Assembly (NCBI GenBank): GCA_958450325.1 | Contig: OY288257.1 | Location: 17,317,873 to 17,381,872, forward strand | Reading direction: 5' to 3' | DNA: 64,000 nt | DNA from: Agrostemma githago | Taxonomy: Eukaryota; Streptophyta; Magnoliopsida; Caryophyllales; Caryophyllaceae | Part shown: positions 9,877 to 21,169 of the stretch, piece after piece | How the letters are laid out: each line of letters starts with the position of its first letter | Numbering within the stretch: position 1 is the first letter of the stretch | Translations under genes and position numbers: made by a program | Notes under the pieces: generated by a model | Seen by the model: only the letters and a program-made list of their open reading frames with translations | Told to the model about the DNA's origin: nothing | The model's database searches: none

Positions 9877-11547
9877 GACTGCTTGGACTATGAGATCTCC
9901 CTGAGGTGACCTGAGCACCAACCCTGCTCCGGATCCTCTCATGTTTGAGGCGCCATCTACGTTGAGCTTCCACACCTGTTCGCCCTGGTTTTCTTCCAGA
10001 AAAATGATGTCTTTCTCTGCTTGTGTCTGCAGCGTTGGGTTGAAGTCGGATATGAAATCTGCTAACGCTTGGGACTTGATTGCTGTTATGGGGACAAACC
10101 TCAAGTCGAAGTCACTCAGGTGCATAGACCATTTTTCCATCCTACCTGACAACTCAGGTTTTCTCATAATAGTTTTCAGTGGGTAGTTTGTTATTACAGA
10201 TATATTGTGTGACTCAAAATAAGGACGCAGTTTATATGATGCTGTTACGAGTGCAAGTACAAGTTTTTCAAGGGACGTGTACCTGGTCTCTGCAGGAAGC
10301 AGAGACTTACTGACATAGTAGACGAGATGTTGCGCTCCTTCATGTTCCCTTATCAATACCGCACTAACCGCCACCTCAGTCACCGATAAGTACAGAAAGA
10401 GCGGTTCTCCAGGCTCCGGCTTTGACAGGAGTGGTGGAGTGCTCAAGTAGTGCTTTAGCTCCTTGAATGCTTTCTCATGCTCCTCCGTCCAGTCAAATCT
10501 TTGAGCCTTCCTCAGGATATCATAGAATAAATGGCACCTGTCCGAGGACCTGGAGATGAACCTATTCAGGGCGGCAATTCTTCCGGTCAACCGCTGCACA
10601 TCTTTCGGTTTCTGTGGAGACTCCAACTGCAGGATGGCTTTGATCTGCTCTGTACTAGCTACAATTCCCCTCTGGGTGACCATGTACCCCAGGAATTTTC
10701 CACAGGATACTCCGAACGTGCACTTGTAAGGATTTAATTTCATCTTGTACTCCCTCAGGGTGTTGAAAGCGTCCTCCAGGTGTGCCGTGTGCTGCGAGGC
10801 TTGCTTAGACTTGACGACCATATCATCAATATACACCTCCATGGTGTTGCCAATTTGCTTCTTGAACGTCATGTTAACCAGCCTCTGGTAGGTGGATCCT
10901 GCATTTTTCAGACCAAAAGGCATAACATTGTAAAAATAGATGCCTCTCTCAGATCTGAACGCAGTTTTCTCCTGATCTGCTGGATGCATCTTGATTTGGT
11001 TGTATCCACTCCACGCGTCGAGGAAGGTTAGCATCTCATGACCTGCTGTGGCATCCACCATAGCATCTATATGTGGCAAGGGGAATGGGTCCTTCGGGCA
11101 TGCCTTGTTCAGGTCAGTGAAGTCGACGCACACTCTCCACTTGCCGTTCTTCTTTAGGACTACTACCACGATGGATAGCCACTCTGGGTACTTTACTTCT
11201 CTGATTTTTCCGGCAGCCACCAGGTTATCTACCTCCTGGTTTATGACTTGGTTCCTCTCTGGAGCGAACTTCCTCCTCTTCTGCTGGATTGGCTTGTAGC
11301 TCGGGTCCACGCTTAACCTGTGAGTTATGATACTCGGATCTATTCCTACCATATCATCATGAGACCAAGCAAAACAATCCATGTTAGTTTTTAATAATTT
11401 AATAAGGTTTTGTCGGATATTACCTGTGCATTCTGACCCGAATAGCACTTTTCGCTCTGGGTGTTGTTTGTCTAAGTTGACTTCATCTATCTCCGCCTGA
11501 GGGGGCTCAAGATACTCCTGCAGAGGTAGGTGAAGGCTCTGTAGTTG
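9877..11547 (-). pseudogene. Element A pol: reverse transcriptase, RNase H and start of a second RNase H
   Basis: RT motifs appear in order: a WLSIVVVVLKKNGKWRVCVD block, DLNKACPKDPFPLPHID, FLDAWSGYNQI, MPFGLKNAGSTYQRLVN and the catalytic YIDDMVVKS. The connected retroviral-type RNase H follows (LVYYVSKSL, YTSLEKLVLALV) but looks decayed: the LFLYLSV and ITNYPL positions lack the usual Asp. Near the end WKLNVDGASNMRGSGAGLVL opens a second RNase H with its Asp, the archaeal-like domain typical of Tat elements. The segment is bounded by in-frame stops, TAG at 11548-11550 upstream and TGA at 9874-9876 downstream. Both lie in the same frame as their neighbours, so this was one polyprotein. Confidence 0.92.
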
Positions 11548-11550
11548 CTA

Positions 11551-12090
11551 TGCTGGAGGACTTGCCGTCTTGTTCAGCGCCACTCTGTAGCAGTCTTTGG
11601 CTTCCTTCTGATCACCACTGATCTTCTGCACTCCCCAGGGTGTGGGGAACTTCAAGCATTGGTGGTAGGTGGACGTGATGGCCTTCATCTCATGTATCCA
11701 CGGTCTTCCTAGGATCACGTTGTAAGTGGACGGACCGTCAATGACCAAATACCGTACCTGCTTGTTTACTCCTCCAACATAGGTGGGAATTGTAATTTCT
11801 CCCAGGGAGTATTTGGTTTCCCCACTGAAGCCTATGAGGGGAACCGCTTTTTTGCTCAGGTCCTCCTCGCTGAATCCCATGTTCTGCAAAGTCTCCAACA
11901 TGATAAGGTTGACAAAGCTTCCGGTGTCCACCAGTATCTTCCTTACAGTGCAGTTCCCTATGGAGAGCGTGATGGTTAGGGCATCATGGTGGGACTCCGG
12001 AGAGGGTTCCGCATCAGATTCATCAAAGGTGACGGCTGGAAGGTCTGGACAGCTGATTCTGCAGGAGTGCTCTGGCTTGTCTCCTTTGGA
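11551..12090 (-). pseudogene. Element A pol: aspartic protease segment
   Basis: The catalytic triplet appears in ILVDTGSFVNLIML (about 11910-11950), followed by GFSGETKYSLGEI and, downstream, NVILGRPWIHEM, the usual layout of a gypsy protease of the Tat type. The segment is in frame with gag upstream (past a TAG at 12091-12093) and with RT downstream (past a TAG at 11548-11550). It would mature the gag-pol polyprotein inside the virus-like particle. Confidence 0.87.
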
Positions 12091-12093
12091 CTA

Positions 12094-12790
12094 GGAAGCG
12101 TGCCTTTTGGCTGCCGAATAAGTTAGACCGCTCAATTTCGATCCTCCTGTGATTACATTGATAATTCTGGTGCACAGTGGAGGAGGCGAGGGCAACACTT
12201 GGTCTGCCGCATTTATCCTACTGGAGCCTCTGGATACCAGATGGTCCAGGGTTCCTTGATCATAGTGGAACTTCACTTCCTTCCTGAGGAGGACACATTC
12301 TTCGGTGTTGTGCCCAATATCATCATGGAACTCACACCTCTTGCTGGCGTCCCGACGGTCGTTGGTATACTCTTGTCTCTTGGGCCACCTTACTTTGTGC
12401 CCCAACTCCTTTAGGGCCCAGAGCAGACCAGCAAGATTGGTAGAGAACCCGTACTCGCTTATTTTGGGTGGGAGTCCTGGGCTCTCCTTCCAATCTTTTT
12501 CTTCAGTGATTTTGTGCACATTTCTGTCGTAGGGCTTGGATCTTTCGCCTCTCTTCTCTGCTGGTGCCTTCCTGGAGACATGCTCAGAACCATATGTAGC
12601 CCTTCTAGGGCCCGAATCTTCCTCTAGCCTGATGGCTGCCATCGCTTTGGTTTGCACATCTTCGAATGTAGCGCAAGGATACTTGGTGAGATCTTTGTAA
12701 AGATCCGATTCCTGGAGGAGCCCTTGACGGAAGGCTTCTATGGCGGTGGCCACGTCACATCTGGGAATAGTTACTTTCTCCCTGTTGAAT
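12094..12790 (-). pseudogene. Element A gag, 3' part with zinc knuckle
   Basis: Continues the capsid region after a one-base frameshift near 12790-12796. It holds AIEAFRQGLLQESDLYKDL, then a basic region, then CEFHDDIGHNTEEC, the single CHC-type knuckle usual in Tat gag proteins, thought to bind the genomic RNA. It ends at a TAG (12091-12093) that lies in frame with the protease. Confidence 0.82.
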
Positions 12791-13682
12791 CTTTGAGGAA
12801 ATCTCGTGTAGACTCCTCGAATTTCTGCACTACCCGGTATAGGTCACTAGTTTGTTTCTCTGGCTTTCTGCTGCTGGCGAACTGTTGGTTGAAGGCATTA
12901 ACCAGATCAGCATAGGAGGTGATACTTCTGTTCGGCAGGCCAAGGAACCAGTGGAGGGCTGCTCCTGAGAGGGTGGAGCCGAACCCTTTGCACATACAAG
13001 TTTCCTTCAGAGGTCCTGTGGCGGTTATCACCATCATTTTCTGCTTGTACTGGTTGATGTGATCCAAGGGGTCCGCAGTGCCATCATAAAGCGTCATAGC
13101 TGGTGGCACAAAGCCCTTGGGCACAGCAACGTAGGCCAGATCATCAGTGAAGGGTGAGTCTGCATAGCTGTCTCTGGCTACTCTCTCCAGGGGGCGCGAC
13201 ATTCCAGGAATTTTGTTGATCAGCTCCCTCAGCTCTTTCAGTTCTTGGTACTACTGGTCTGCAGCGCTGTTGGTTCCTGCAAGGGGGTTAGAAGCAGGAG
13301 GGAAAAAACTGAAAGGTGTACTTCCTGTTTGGGGCCCTCCAAGGTGTAGAGTGTTTAGAGGAGGCGACGGAGGGAACACAACTAATTCAGGTCCGGGCTG
13401 CCACTCTGGTGCTTGCTGGAACGAGGCTCTGGATGGCCAGGTCACTCCAGGAAGCGGACTGTTGCCGACAGTCGACGGGTTGACTGGCGCTTCTGGTTGC
13501 GATCTTGGCGCCTGTTGGCTGGGAGTAGATGCTGCCCACGCCCCTCCAGAGGGTTGGTTGTTGGACGAGGGATACATTCCTGGTGATTGCGCTGGTTGCC
13601 ATCCTGGCGTCTGATGGACCGGGGTACCTGTAAGAGATAATGAATTAGTCTCTCGGTTTTCAATGCCGGAGAAGAGATTACC
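12771..13682 (-). pseudogene. Element A gag, middle part: Pro/Gln-rich linker and capsid domain
   Basis: From 13682 down to 13254 the frame encodes a Pro-, Gln- and Ser-rich linker with repeated P-W-Q-P groups. An in-frame TAG (13251-13253) interrupts it. The capsid-type Retrotrans_gag domain follows: PAMTLYDGTADPLDHINQYK, then SGAALHWFLGLPNRSI and FNQQFASSRK. Residues coded between 13683 and 13796 in the same frame belong to element 2, which inserted at 13682/13683, so the true upstream sequence is at 23831-24200. Confidence 0.85.
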
Positions 13683-14484
13683 TGTGGACATGACATAGGT
13701 CCACCCCGACGCGGCCACGCGCGGGTTTGGGTAGGCGAATGAATCTCCATATGAGAATGGATCGAATTGAAATTTAGGTCTATATGGAGTCGCCACCGAA
13801 TTTTGTGGTTATTCGGAACCATTCGAGCCCACTCTATGTCGTAGTGGTCCGTATACAAAATACGGCCCATTTCCGATGTCAGAGTTTATTGGGCTCATCC
13901 CTTTGCATTTGATACCGATACCGACATTATCGGATATCGTGTATTGAATGACTCTCGTGCGCCAACGGTTTCGGGCATCCGGAAACCGAGGTTCTGAGTA
14001 AGATGTGAGGGTACGTGTTGGGAAGCCCACAAAGGACCCAACCCCGCCCGCACATTAGCGACCTCTACTAAGAATTCGAATGACTTACAATACGCGCGTT
14101 AGTAAATCGGGAAAATGATATGAAAAGATTTATTTTCCCTAAACATGTGAATGGAATTGAAACGGGTTTCTAAGTCAATTTAATGCAATTAATTCTACGT
14201 CAAAGTGGAATTTTAGCATGTGGTTTCATTTAGTATAATAAACGAACAATAATTAAATTGACAAAAGAAATAACAAACGCGTTAGTAACAATGCAATGCC
14301 ATAACAACTAATAACGGTTTGTGTAAATATGAGATGAGATGAAAAGATGCAAATAATGATGATGCATGTTTTGAAAAGGTAATAATACACATGATTAATT
14401 AAACACGTGTTGCATAAATCATAAATTACTACCGAGTTTTGAAAATAGAATAATGTACGACTTATTGTGTTAATCGTTATGGGT

Positions 14485-14705
14485 CACTCGATCGAGTGGT
14501 CGATGGACTCGATCGAGTGGACCTGTAAAAGACGATTCTGCTTTGCGTTATGGACCGTACTCGGCCGAGTTATTGACCAACTCGGTCGAGTACGTAGCCA
14601 CTCGACCGAGTCACTGTGAGACTCGATCGAGTAGGCGTCGTAAAAGGCATTCTGATCGGATTTTAGGGTGTCACTCGATCGAGTGACTAAGGCACTCGGT
14701 CGAAT
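14485..14705. promoter_or_regulatory. Eight-copy palindrome cluster, element 2 LTR (downstream of TATA)
   Basis: Eight copies of ACTCG-NN-CGAGT or a one-base variant occur, with centres AT, GC, GT and AC. Examples start at 14485, 14507, 14559, 14580, 14600, 14621, 14672 and 14694. The same cluster is in the other LTR at about 21975-22195. On the minus strand it lies downstream of the TATA box, so it is probably transcribed. Confidence 0.6.
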
Positions 14706-15845
14706 GGCACCTGTACGAATTTGGTTCGTTTGCAATTTAATTGTTGATTTTGAAATTGCTTTTGATTTTTGAGAATTCGACGATTTTACCAAATCGGACA
14801 TAAATATTGCATAATTTATGTTCGACTTGGTTTTTTATAAATCGCGAATTTTGTTGAAACGAATATAAATATTGTTGAATTTATACCCGATTCTAAATTT
14901 GGAGTACTCGTTGTATCCCATATTCGATTATTTGAATCGATATCGGATATTAGAGTGAAATAGAAAAAAATAAATTAATTTTAGTCGCTTTAAATTAATT
15001 ATCGTGGTATGAACAAATCACGTTAATTAATTCATGTGACTTGATTGTTAGATTCGATATCCAATTATGGAATTGGTACCGAATCTACAATCGACGCTTT
15101 ACTTGAATAAAAAAGGACTTGATTCCCTCGACTTCTCCGACATCGAAATAAATCCCTAGGGATTGTGATGTCGGATCCGTGTCAACGGGTTTCGACCCTT
15201 ATTAAAATTGATTTTAAAAATTGATGAATGCAAGATTAACGATGATGATGACGAGAAATAATAACGAATTGTTGTTTAAATTAATTTATCTCAATAATCA
15301 AATAGTCGGGGTATCGGGATAAGCGACCGACGACGCGTGTGCAGTAAACTTGTATATGCGGTTTTCCTTATCCCGGTATCCTTCTTATTCGACACAAATC
15401 GATAAATATTTTAATGCTTTGATATTAGTAGTATTATCGATATTATGACGCAGCGAAAATAAGTAAAAAAAAACGAAAGGAGACGAAGAAAAAGGGGACG
15501 GACGACGAGGAGAGAAAGGAAAGGAAAGAGAGGGTTTTGACACCCTCAACCTACATGTTCGTGTCTCGGTGCGGACTCGTGGCTTCTACACAAGAGTCTT
15601 CGAGGTTTTACGTAGGTTAAGTTGTGGTGGCTCGGGATTGATTCCTAAAACTAGGTTTAGGGTTTTGCTAGTGTCAGATTGCTAGGGTTTGATTAGGGTT
15701 TGTAAAAAGATGTAGTATGTGTGTGTAGGGTTGCTCTAGGGTTTGTAAAAGTTGCAAAAAGATTTTTAGGGTTGTAAAAAGATTGTGTAATTGTGTTGCA
15801 TGGGGGTTGCTTATATAGGCATGGCTAGGATACCGGTTTAGGGTT

Positions 15846-15949
15846 ACTCGACCGAGTATGGGGCTAACTCGGTCGAGTGGCCCGTGAAGCCTGCCGTCGG
15901 GCTTGAAACACGCCCACTCGATCGAGTGGGTGGGTCACTCGATCGAGTG
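15846..15949. promoter_or_regulatory. Four-copy palindrome cluster, element 2 LTR (upstream of TATA)
   Basis: Four ACTCG-NN-CGAGT palindromes (15846, 15867, 15915, 15936) lie about 30-135 bp upstream of the minus-strand TATA box at 15811-15817. The copy in the 5' LTR, the one that would drive transcription, is at 23341-23444 with its TATA box at 23306-23312. Confidence 0.6.
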
Positions 15950-16335
15950 GCCCAGTCGGGTTGCAAGGGTCCATTGTTTTGGACCTTGACTTTGAGTTTG
16001 ATGGGTTTTATGTTTGACTTGGACTTTTGAGGATTGTATGGCTGTTTTGTGTGTCTCGGAAACGACTTTGACCGGGGTTGACCCAATCGTGAAAAGTCGG
16101 TTTTAATTCCGGTGTCGGTTTTGGCCCAAATTAGTCTTGTTTGACTCGGAATGATCCACTAGGCCTGGATTCGAGGTCCGTTTGGTGAGATTTGTACTCC
16201 GTAAGTGTGTTAGCCAACGATTAATGGATTCGAGCCCGTATCCGAGCGCATAGAAACACGTTTGCGTCCGATCATCATCGAGTGTTTTTTGGAAACTGCC
16301 ATAGACACCTGGCGGTCAAAATGCGTGTGTCTACA

Positions 16336-16348
16336 GAGCCCCCACTCT
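16336..16348 (-). other. Polypurine tract of element 2
   Basis: On the minus strand it reads CAGAGTGGGGGCTC immediately before the TG of the 3' LTR. Confidence 0.8.
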
Positions 16349-18938
16349 GACTGAGGCTTGGACAAGGCGAAAGTCAGAGTAGCTACCAAGCCCGTTAAGA
16401 CCTGGTAGACTTCCGGTCGGGTCGTTTATAGTCCGTTAGACTCGCGTGGAGGGCTCGCCAGCCGCAAGACAGAAATCATACCTGAGCTTGATGATTGTAC
16501 TCCGTGGGGAATTTGGGCTTGTCGCGTAAGCCTTGGGTGTGCCTGTGTGTTGGCCCATCTCGTGCTATCCCGGAAAATGCTGCTGGGGAGATTTGATGAC
16601 TTGCATGTCTTTGCTTGAGTCGTACCTGTATAAGTCACATAGAATGCATGCAACACGTAGGTAGTAAAATGACTCGTGCTAGGGAAAACGAATTTTGAAG
16701 TTTTTGAAATTTTGAATTTGAAATACTGAAAGCAATCACGAGCTAGGTTTTCAAAATGGAAAGGGGTAGAAAAGAAATTCGCAGTTTAAATAGACTGAAA
16801 TCTGACCTTGTTGAAAAAAGATCTTTTTTCAAATGGTTAAACTTTGCAAATTTCAAAGTGGAATTTGAAGAGAGGGGCCTATCGACAGATTCGACTCTGG
16901 ACACGACATGATGAGTTGACTGACACGGATTGGACTCTCTAAGGGTTGGACCGTGACTCGATAGGGGTGTGGACCGCCTAACAAGACTCTTAAGTTGCGC
17001 TATCCCGTAGCCTAGGCGAATGGCAACATGGCCGCACATCGAAATGGGATAGATATGCTATGGGGGGATCGCAGTAGTACGTAATGAGACTGTTTTAGTC
17101 TGGTGCCCTTCTGGATTTCCTATTTTAGGATACATTTCCAAAGTGGGTATTGCCTCGAGTCCTGACAGATTCTTGTCTTCGACTGAGCCGAGTACTAGGA
17201 CACACTACAGAAAGGAGGCTAGATTTTTTGTTGGATTTATCTGGATTTTGTGAGTGGATGGAGGTCTTCTGTCTAAGAAAAGCCCCCAGGACAACAAAGC
17301 TAGCTGCTGAGAACATGACAATGTCGTGCCTGGAATGATAATGCTTTTCGAATGTGTGTCAATGTGGGTGGTTGTGCCTCTGTTGCAAGGCTGCCTACGT
17401 ATTCACGTGTGGTGAAATCAAACCAAGCCGTAGTTCAGTGGATTGAGAGATATATTATGGTGCCTAAGCTAATAGGACTTTGTGTGTAACTAGCCATAGC
17501 GATGGTGTAGGCTAGGTGCATTCCCAGTGATGTCTTGATCAAAGGGCTTGAATGATTAGGATATTAATCCTGTGACTGTGAGCGTTCTCCGGGGTAGCCC
17601 CCAGAGGTGGTGTGAACCATTTGGGCATGTTCTATGCCGACTGCAAGTTGAGTTCCCGTGTTTGGGGTTGGTAACTGGTCTGGATATGAAAAATTGGGAT
17701 GGGATTTTAACGAGTTTTGCTCTCGGGGATTTTAACGAGTTTTGCTCTCGGGGATTTTAACGAGTTTTGCTCTCGGGGATTTTAACGAGTTTTGCTCTCG
17801 GGGATTTGATGTATTTGGGAATGTGGTGCTAGGAAGTAAATGGCCTTGATGACTCGAAATCTGGAGCTCGTTCTGTGGAGCTAAGGCTTCGAGAGCCGGT
17901 TTGATAATGCGGGATCTGGTTTCCATGTCTGGCCCTAATTGTTAGGGGTATCCTGTGGAGCTTGAATTCTCAAAATTCCTGGCTGTCTCTGGTCTGGGTC
18001 TCGGGAAGGTCTTGAGGGTTGTAATGTGGGAAGGCTGAGTGTGGTGTTAGCTGACCAGCTTGATTGTTACTCCCCTATTGGATGGCATGGATAATTTTGA
18101 ATTTGACCGTACCACGGTCAAAGGATTTTCACTTGAGGTGACCATTGACCACGGTCATGGGTATTTGATTTTTTTTGATTGACCTCTCAGCCGCGGTCAT
18201 GGGTTTTGATAATTTTGACCGTACCCTGGTCGTGGGGCTTTCACTTGAATTGACCGTTGACCACGGTCATGGGTATTCTGAATTTTTTGATGATGGCCTG
18301 CTTTTTTTGTTTTGGCCTTTTGCTTTTTTTTTTCATGGCCTTTCGATTTTTTTATTTTTGTGTCCAGTTTTCTTTTTTTGATGGCCTTCTTTTTGCTTTG
18401 GCCCTTTCTTTTTTTATTTTTTTTGACTTTTTATTTTTTTTTGTCCAGTGTTCTTTCGTTTTTTTGGCCGGTCAGACTAACACCTAAGGTAGGGATTGGT
18501 TAGTCTTGTTGGAGGGGTGTTTTATTGTGGGAAATGGGCTTGCCTCCCGTCGTGAACCCAAACTAGGAGATTACCTAGATTTGTCATAGGATTCGATACC
18601 GCTCCTGCTAGGGGTAGTTATGTGGTTTTTCTATACCAGACACGGAGTAGGTAAAAAAGAAAACACGGGCTCGGTTTCCTGCAGTCATTATAGATGTGCC
18701 TATAATAGTCACGTGCGTGTGCTCACAGTGTATGATGGTGTTCATCATGTTCTCGGAAACACGTAAGGAAAGTATATATGAGAAAGAATATTGAAAGCTG
18801 ATTTTATTGAATTTGAAAAGAGGACAAAATACAGTTGGCCCTGACTTTGACTTTGACTTTGACTTCGACTTTGGAAAAAAATAGCACATCCTAGACTCGG
18901 ACTCAAACTCGGACTCAAATCAGATCCGGACTCTCGGA
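16349..18938 (-). other. Non-coding region of element 2 where pol would lie
   Basis: No ORF resembling pol. It holds four perfect 25-bp tandem repeats (17701-17800), a set of CCACGGTCA/TGACCGTGG words between 18090 and 18270, and a T-rich TTTTTGGCC tract at 18295-18470. A simple CTTTGA repeat lies at 18840-18872. The short ORFs are not credible. Confidence 0.7.
17701..17800. repeat. 25-bp tandem repeat, four copies
   Basis: The unit begins GGGATTTTAACGAGTTTTGC; identical copies start at 17701, 17726, 17751 and 17776, and a partial copy follows at 17801. Amplified short repeats near the 3' end are known from Tat-lineage elements such as Retand. Confidence 0.95.
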
Positions 18939-19757
18939 TTAGTCGTCGGCTTCTAAGGACTCGAGTTGATGTCCAGTATAGCCTTCAGTAGAAACTTCAA
19001 CCAGATCTTCATTGTGTCGAAGATCGTCTTCAATCCTAATGCCCATTTCGGTAAGTACGGCAAAGTTTGAAATGCCGGCATACCTAAGATGGACGCGGTA
19101 AGAAGGTAGGAGGTTGTTGATGAAGGCCTCCACTAGTGTCTTCTCGTTGGGCTTGTTTACCAACTTTACACTCTCGGCCCTCCATCTTTGAAGATATTTA
19201 GTGAACCCTTCTTTGGGCTCTTGGGCCATCATTTCCAGAGTACGCATTGTAGTCTGGATTTCGATATTATCAGCGTAGTTCCGAGCGAACTCCGTTGCCA
19301 CGTCATCCCAAGTCGGGTATTTCTTGGAATCGAGCCTGTAGTACCAGGCTTTGGGGTGCTTCTCGAGGGAGGAAGGGAATAAGTGCTTAAACATGGTGGA
19401 CTTTACCCCTTGGACCGCCATGAAATCTTTGAAAGCCCGGATGTGGTGGACCGGGTCTCCAGTACCCTCAAACATTGGAATTCCCGTAAGGTTGAGGTTG
19501 GCAGGTAGCTCGTCATTCAAAGGTGAATAAGTACGAGCATTTTCGGTGTGGATCGAGTTGTTCGTCGATAAGTGGACTTGCTCTGCGAGCCTACGAACAA
19601 CACTGATCAACTCGGCTATGGGCCCAGTGGGCTCAGCTCCTTCAACTGGGGCCGTTTTCTCCATGGTGCTTAGGCGGGTGGATAAAGTCGCTTGGTTAGC
19701 CTGGATGGCAGCCAGTTGGGTCTCGATCTTGGTCAGAGCATTTTTCAAATCGTCCAT
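18939..19757 (-). CDS. Gag protein of element 2 (272 residues)
   Basis: Intact ORF from ATG (19757) to stop. Residues 1-35 form a short helix or coiled coil (KNALTKIETQLAAIQANQA). Residues about 85-220 match the Retrotrans_gag fold: IPMFEGTGDPVHHIRAFKDF, HPKAWYYRLDSKKYPTWDD and FTKYLQRWRAESVKL, the last close to the 'YAQRWRD' motif of Ogre gag. No zinc knuckle is present, since the ORF stops soon after the capsid domain. It would form virus-like particles, with polymerase and integrase supplied by a full-length relative. It starts about 1.4 kb from the primer site, a long leader as in Ogre. Confidence 0.85.
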   Translation of the reverse strand: MDDLKNALTKIETQLAAIQANQATLSTRLSTMEKTAPVEGAEPTGPIAELISVVRRLAEQVHLSTNNSIHTENARTYSPLNDELPANLNLTGIPMFEGTGDPVHHIRAFKDFMAVQGVKSTMFKHLFPSSLEKHPKAWYYRLDSKKYPTWDDVATEFARNYADNIEIQTTMRTLEMMAQEPKEGFTKYLQRWRAESVKLVNKPNEKTLVEAFINNLLPSYRVHLRYAGISNFAVLTEMGIRIEDDLRHNEDLVEVSTEGYTGHQLESLEADD

Positions 19758-21148
19758 TTTGCGTTGGTATCTGGTTTTGGGTGGCCTGTCTGTAAAAACA
19801 CCACGTAATCAGAAAGGTTGCTTCCGAACTCCATACTCACCAAGGCATAGGAAATAGCGCAGGAGGAGAGACGACTCTAGTTTGACTCGGGTTAGACTCC
19901 CCTAAGACAAATGTGTAGGGTACGATTCTCGGAGTGACTGTGATTAGTCATTCCATCGGAGAATAGCCCCCAAGTGAGACTAAGGACTCAGATGGTGTGG
20001 CATCTAAGTGACTCGAAAGTGGGTTATGTGAGACACGTGTAAGACATGACCCTTAGAGCAACCGTGATTGATCGCCCTGCTAAGGGGTAGCCCCCGAGTG
20101 GGATCGAAGATTTTGTTAAGACTTGAGTGTTTGTCGAGTGACTCTTAGACGTAAGGACCGCGAACCTTTTGTTATAGGGCTATGCCTTGTAAAACGTTTG
20201 ACTCGGAAAAGACACCTAGACGGGTGACTTGTGAAAGGTGGGCCTTCCTTAGGATTCGGCTATGTGGGCCGAGTCCTGCTCGAAGGAAGGTCCACGTGAG
20301 ATATTTCTCAGACTTTTAGACTCGATTGTGTAGACGGGCCCTCCTTTATAGGAGTATGTTCTACGTAGGTGGCCCTTGCCTTAATCTAATAAGGCGGACT
20401 GGGATAGGGGAGAAACTCGTGATGTAAGATCGACAGAGTTTCGACGCTACGGACCTTGACAACTTAAGACACGACCCGACACTGCTAAATACGGGAAGTC
20501 CTAGAAGTGGAAGGTTTTGAAAATTGATGATTTTTGAAAAGGGACCGAGTGGACTCGGTGAATGGCCCAAATTTCCGAAAAAAACGAAAAGTCATTGGGC
20601 CACGGGTTTTGAAAGTTCGAAATAATTTTCGAGTTTTGAATCGGGCAGCATACCGGCTAGAAAATAGGCTATTTTAAGTAAAATCATAAGTCCTAAATTC
20701 GGTATGTGTCCCCGGTTTTGAAATTGAATAGTTTGAAAAAGATGCAATCTTTGAAAAAAGACGTTTTTTGAAAACGACTCGGAAACCAAGTAGCACGTAG
20801 TCACACAAGCATTATAACGACGCCATGTATGCTCTATACTAAGTCTCGGTCGGTCTATAGAAGGTCTATACCAGTGTACATAGTCTAGACGTTGATCGGG
20901 ACGGAGTTCCTAAGTCGAGTTGATCTTAGAACATGCCGCGAAACCCACTCGAATCGACTATGGACACCTTTTGACATATCCATATTGGAGTACATCAACG
21001 GTATAGTGGGACGTCGGCCGCGAGTACCGGCCCGGGAAAATATGGGTTATGCATGAACCGTAAAACTAAAACGCGTATTGTATTCGTCAAACGATTTCTA
21101 TTCGAGTCTCACTCTGAGGATGCCGATGGTAAGTCACACATCAGTTAA
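19758..21148 (-). other. Leader of element 2 between primer site and gag
   Basis: No gene seen. CTCGG/GACTCG-type words recur, and several G-rich repeats of the type TAGCCCCC(A/G)AGTG lie at about 19960-20110. The extra ORF that full Ogre elements carry upstream of gag is not present. Confidence 0.6.
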
Positions 21149-21166
21149 TCCCCAGCGGAGTCGCCA
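21149..21166 (-). other. Primer binding site of element 2 (Ogre type)
   Basis: On the minus strand it is TGGCGACTCCGCTGGGGA, three bases after the LTR. Ogre elements carry nearly this site; I recall it as tRNA-Arg, unchecked. Confidence 0.8.
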
Positions 21167-21169
21167 AAT

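Larger units (their letters stand above)
13683..16335 (-). repeat. 3' LTR of element 2
   Basis: Pairs with 21170-23830 over its whole length with scattered differences. It contains two clusters of 12-14-bp palindromes (14485-14705 and 15846-15949). A TATA box reading TATATAA on the minus strand lies at 15811-15817. Telomere-like TAGGGTTT words at about 15650-15780 are scattered, not tandem. Confidence 0.95.

Noticed and set aside
13251..13796. A single 181-residue ORF
   Set aside because: It is a chimera: the part above 13682 is the end of the element 2 LTR and only the lower part is gag of element A.
14485..14705. Regularly recurring short palindromes look at first like a CRISPR array
   Set aside because: Repeats are only 12-14 bp, spacing is uneven, spacers are not unique captured sequences (both LTRs carry the same), and this is plant DNA.
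15640..15790. Telomere-like TAGGGTTT words
   Set aside because: Scattered, not tandem, and duplicated in both LTRs of element 2; part of the LTR leader.
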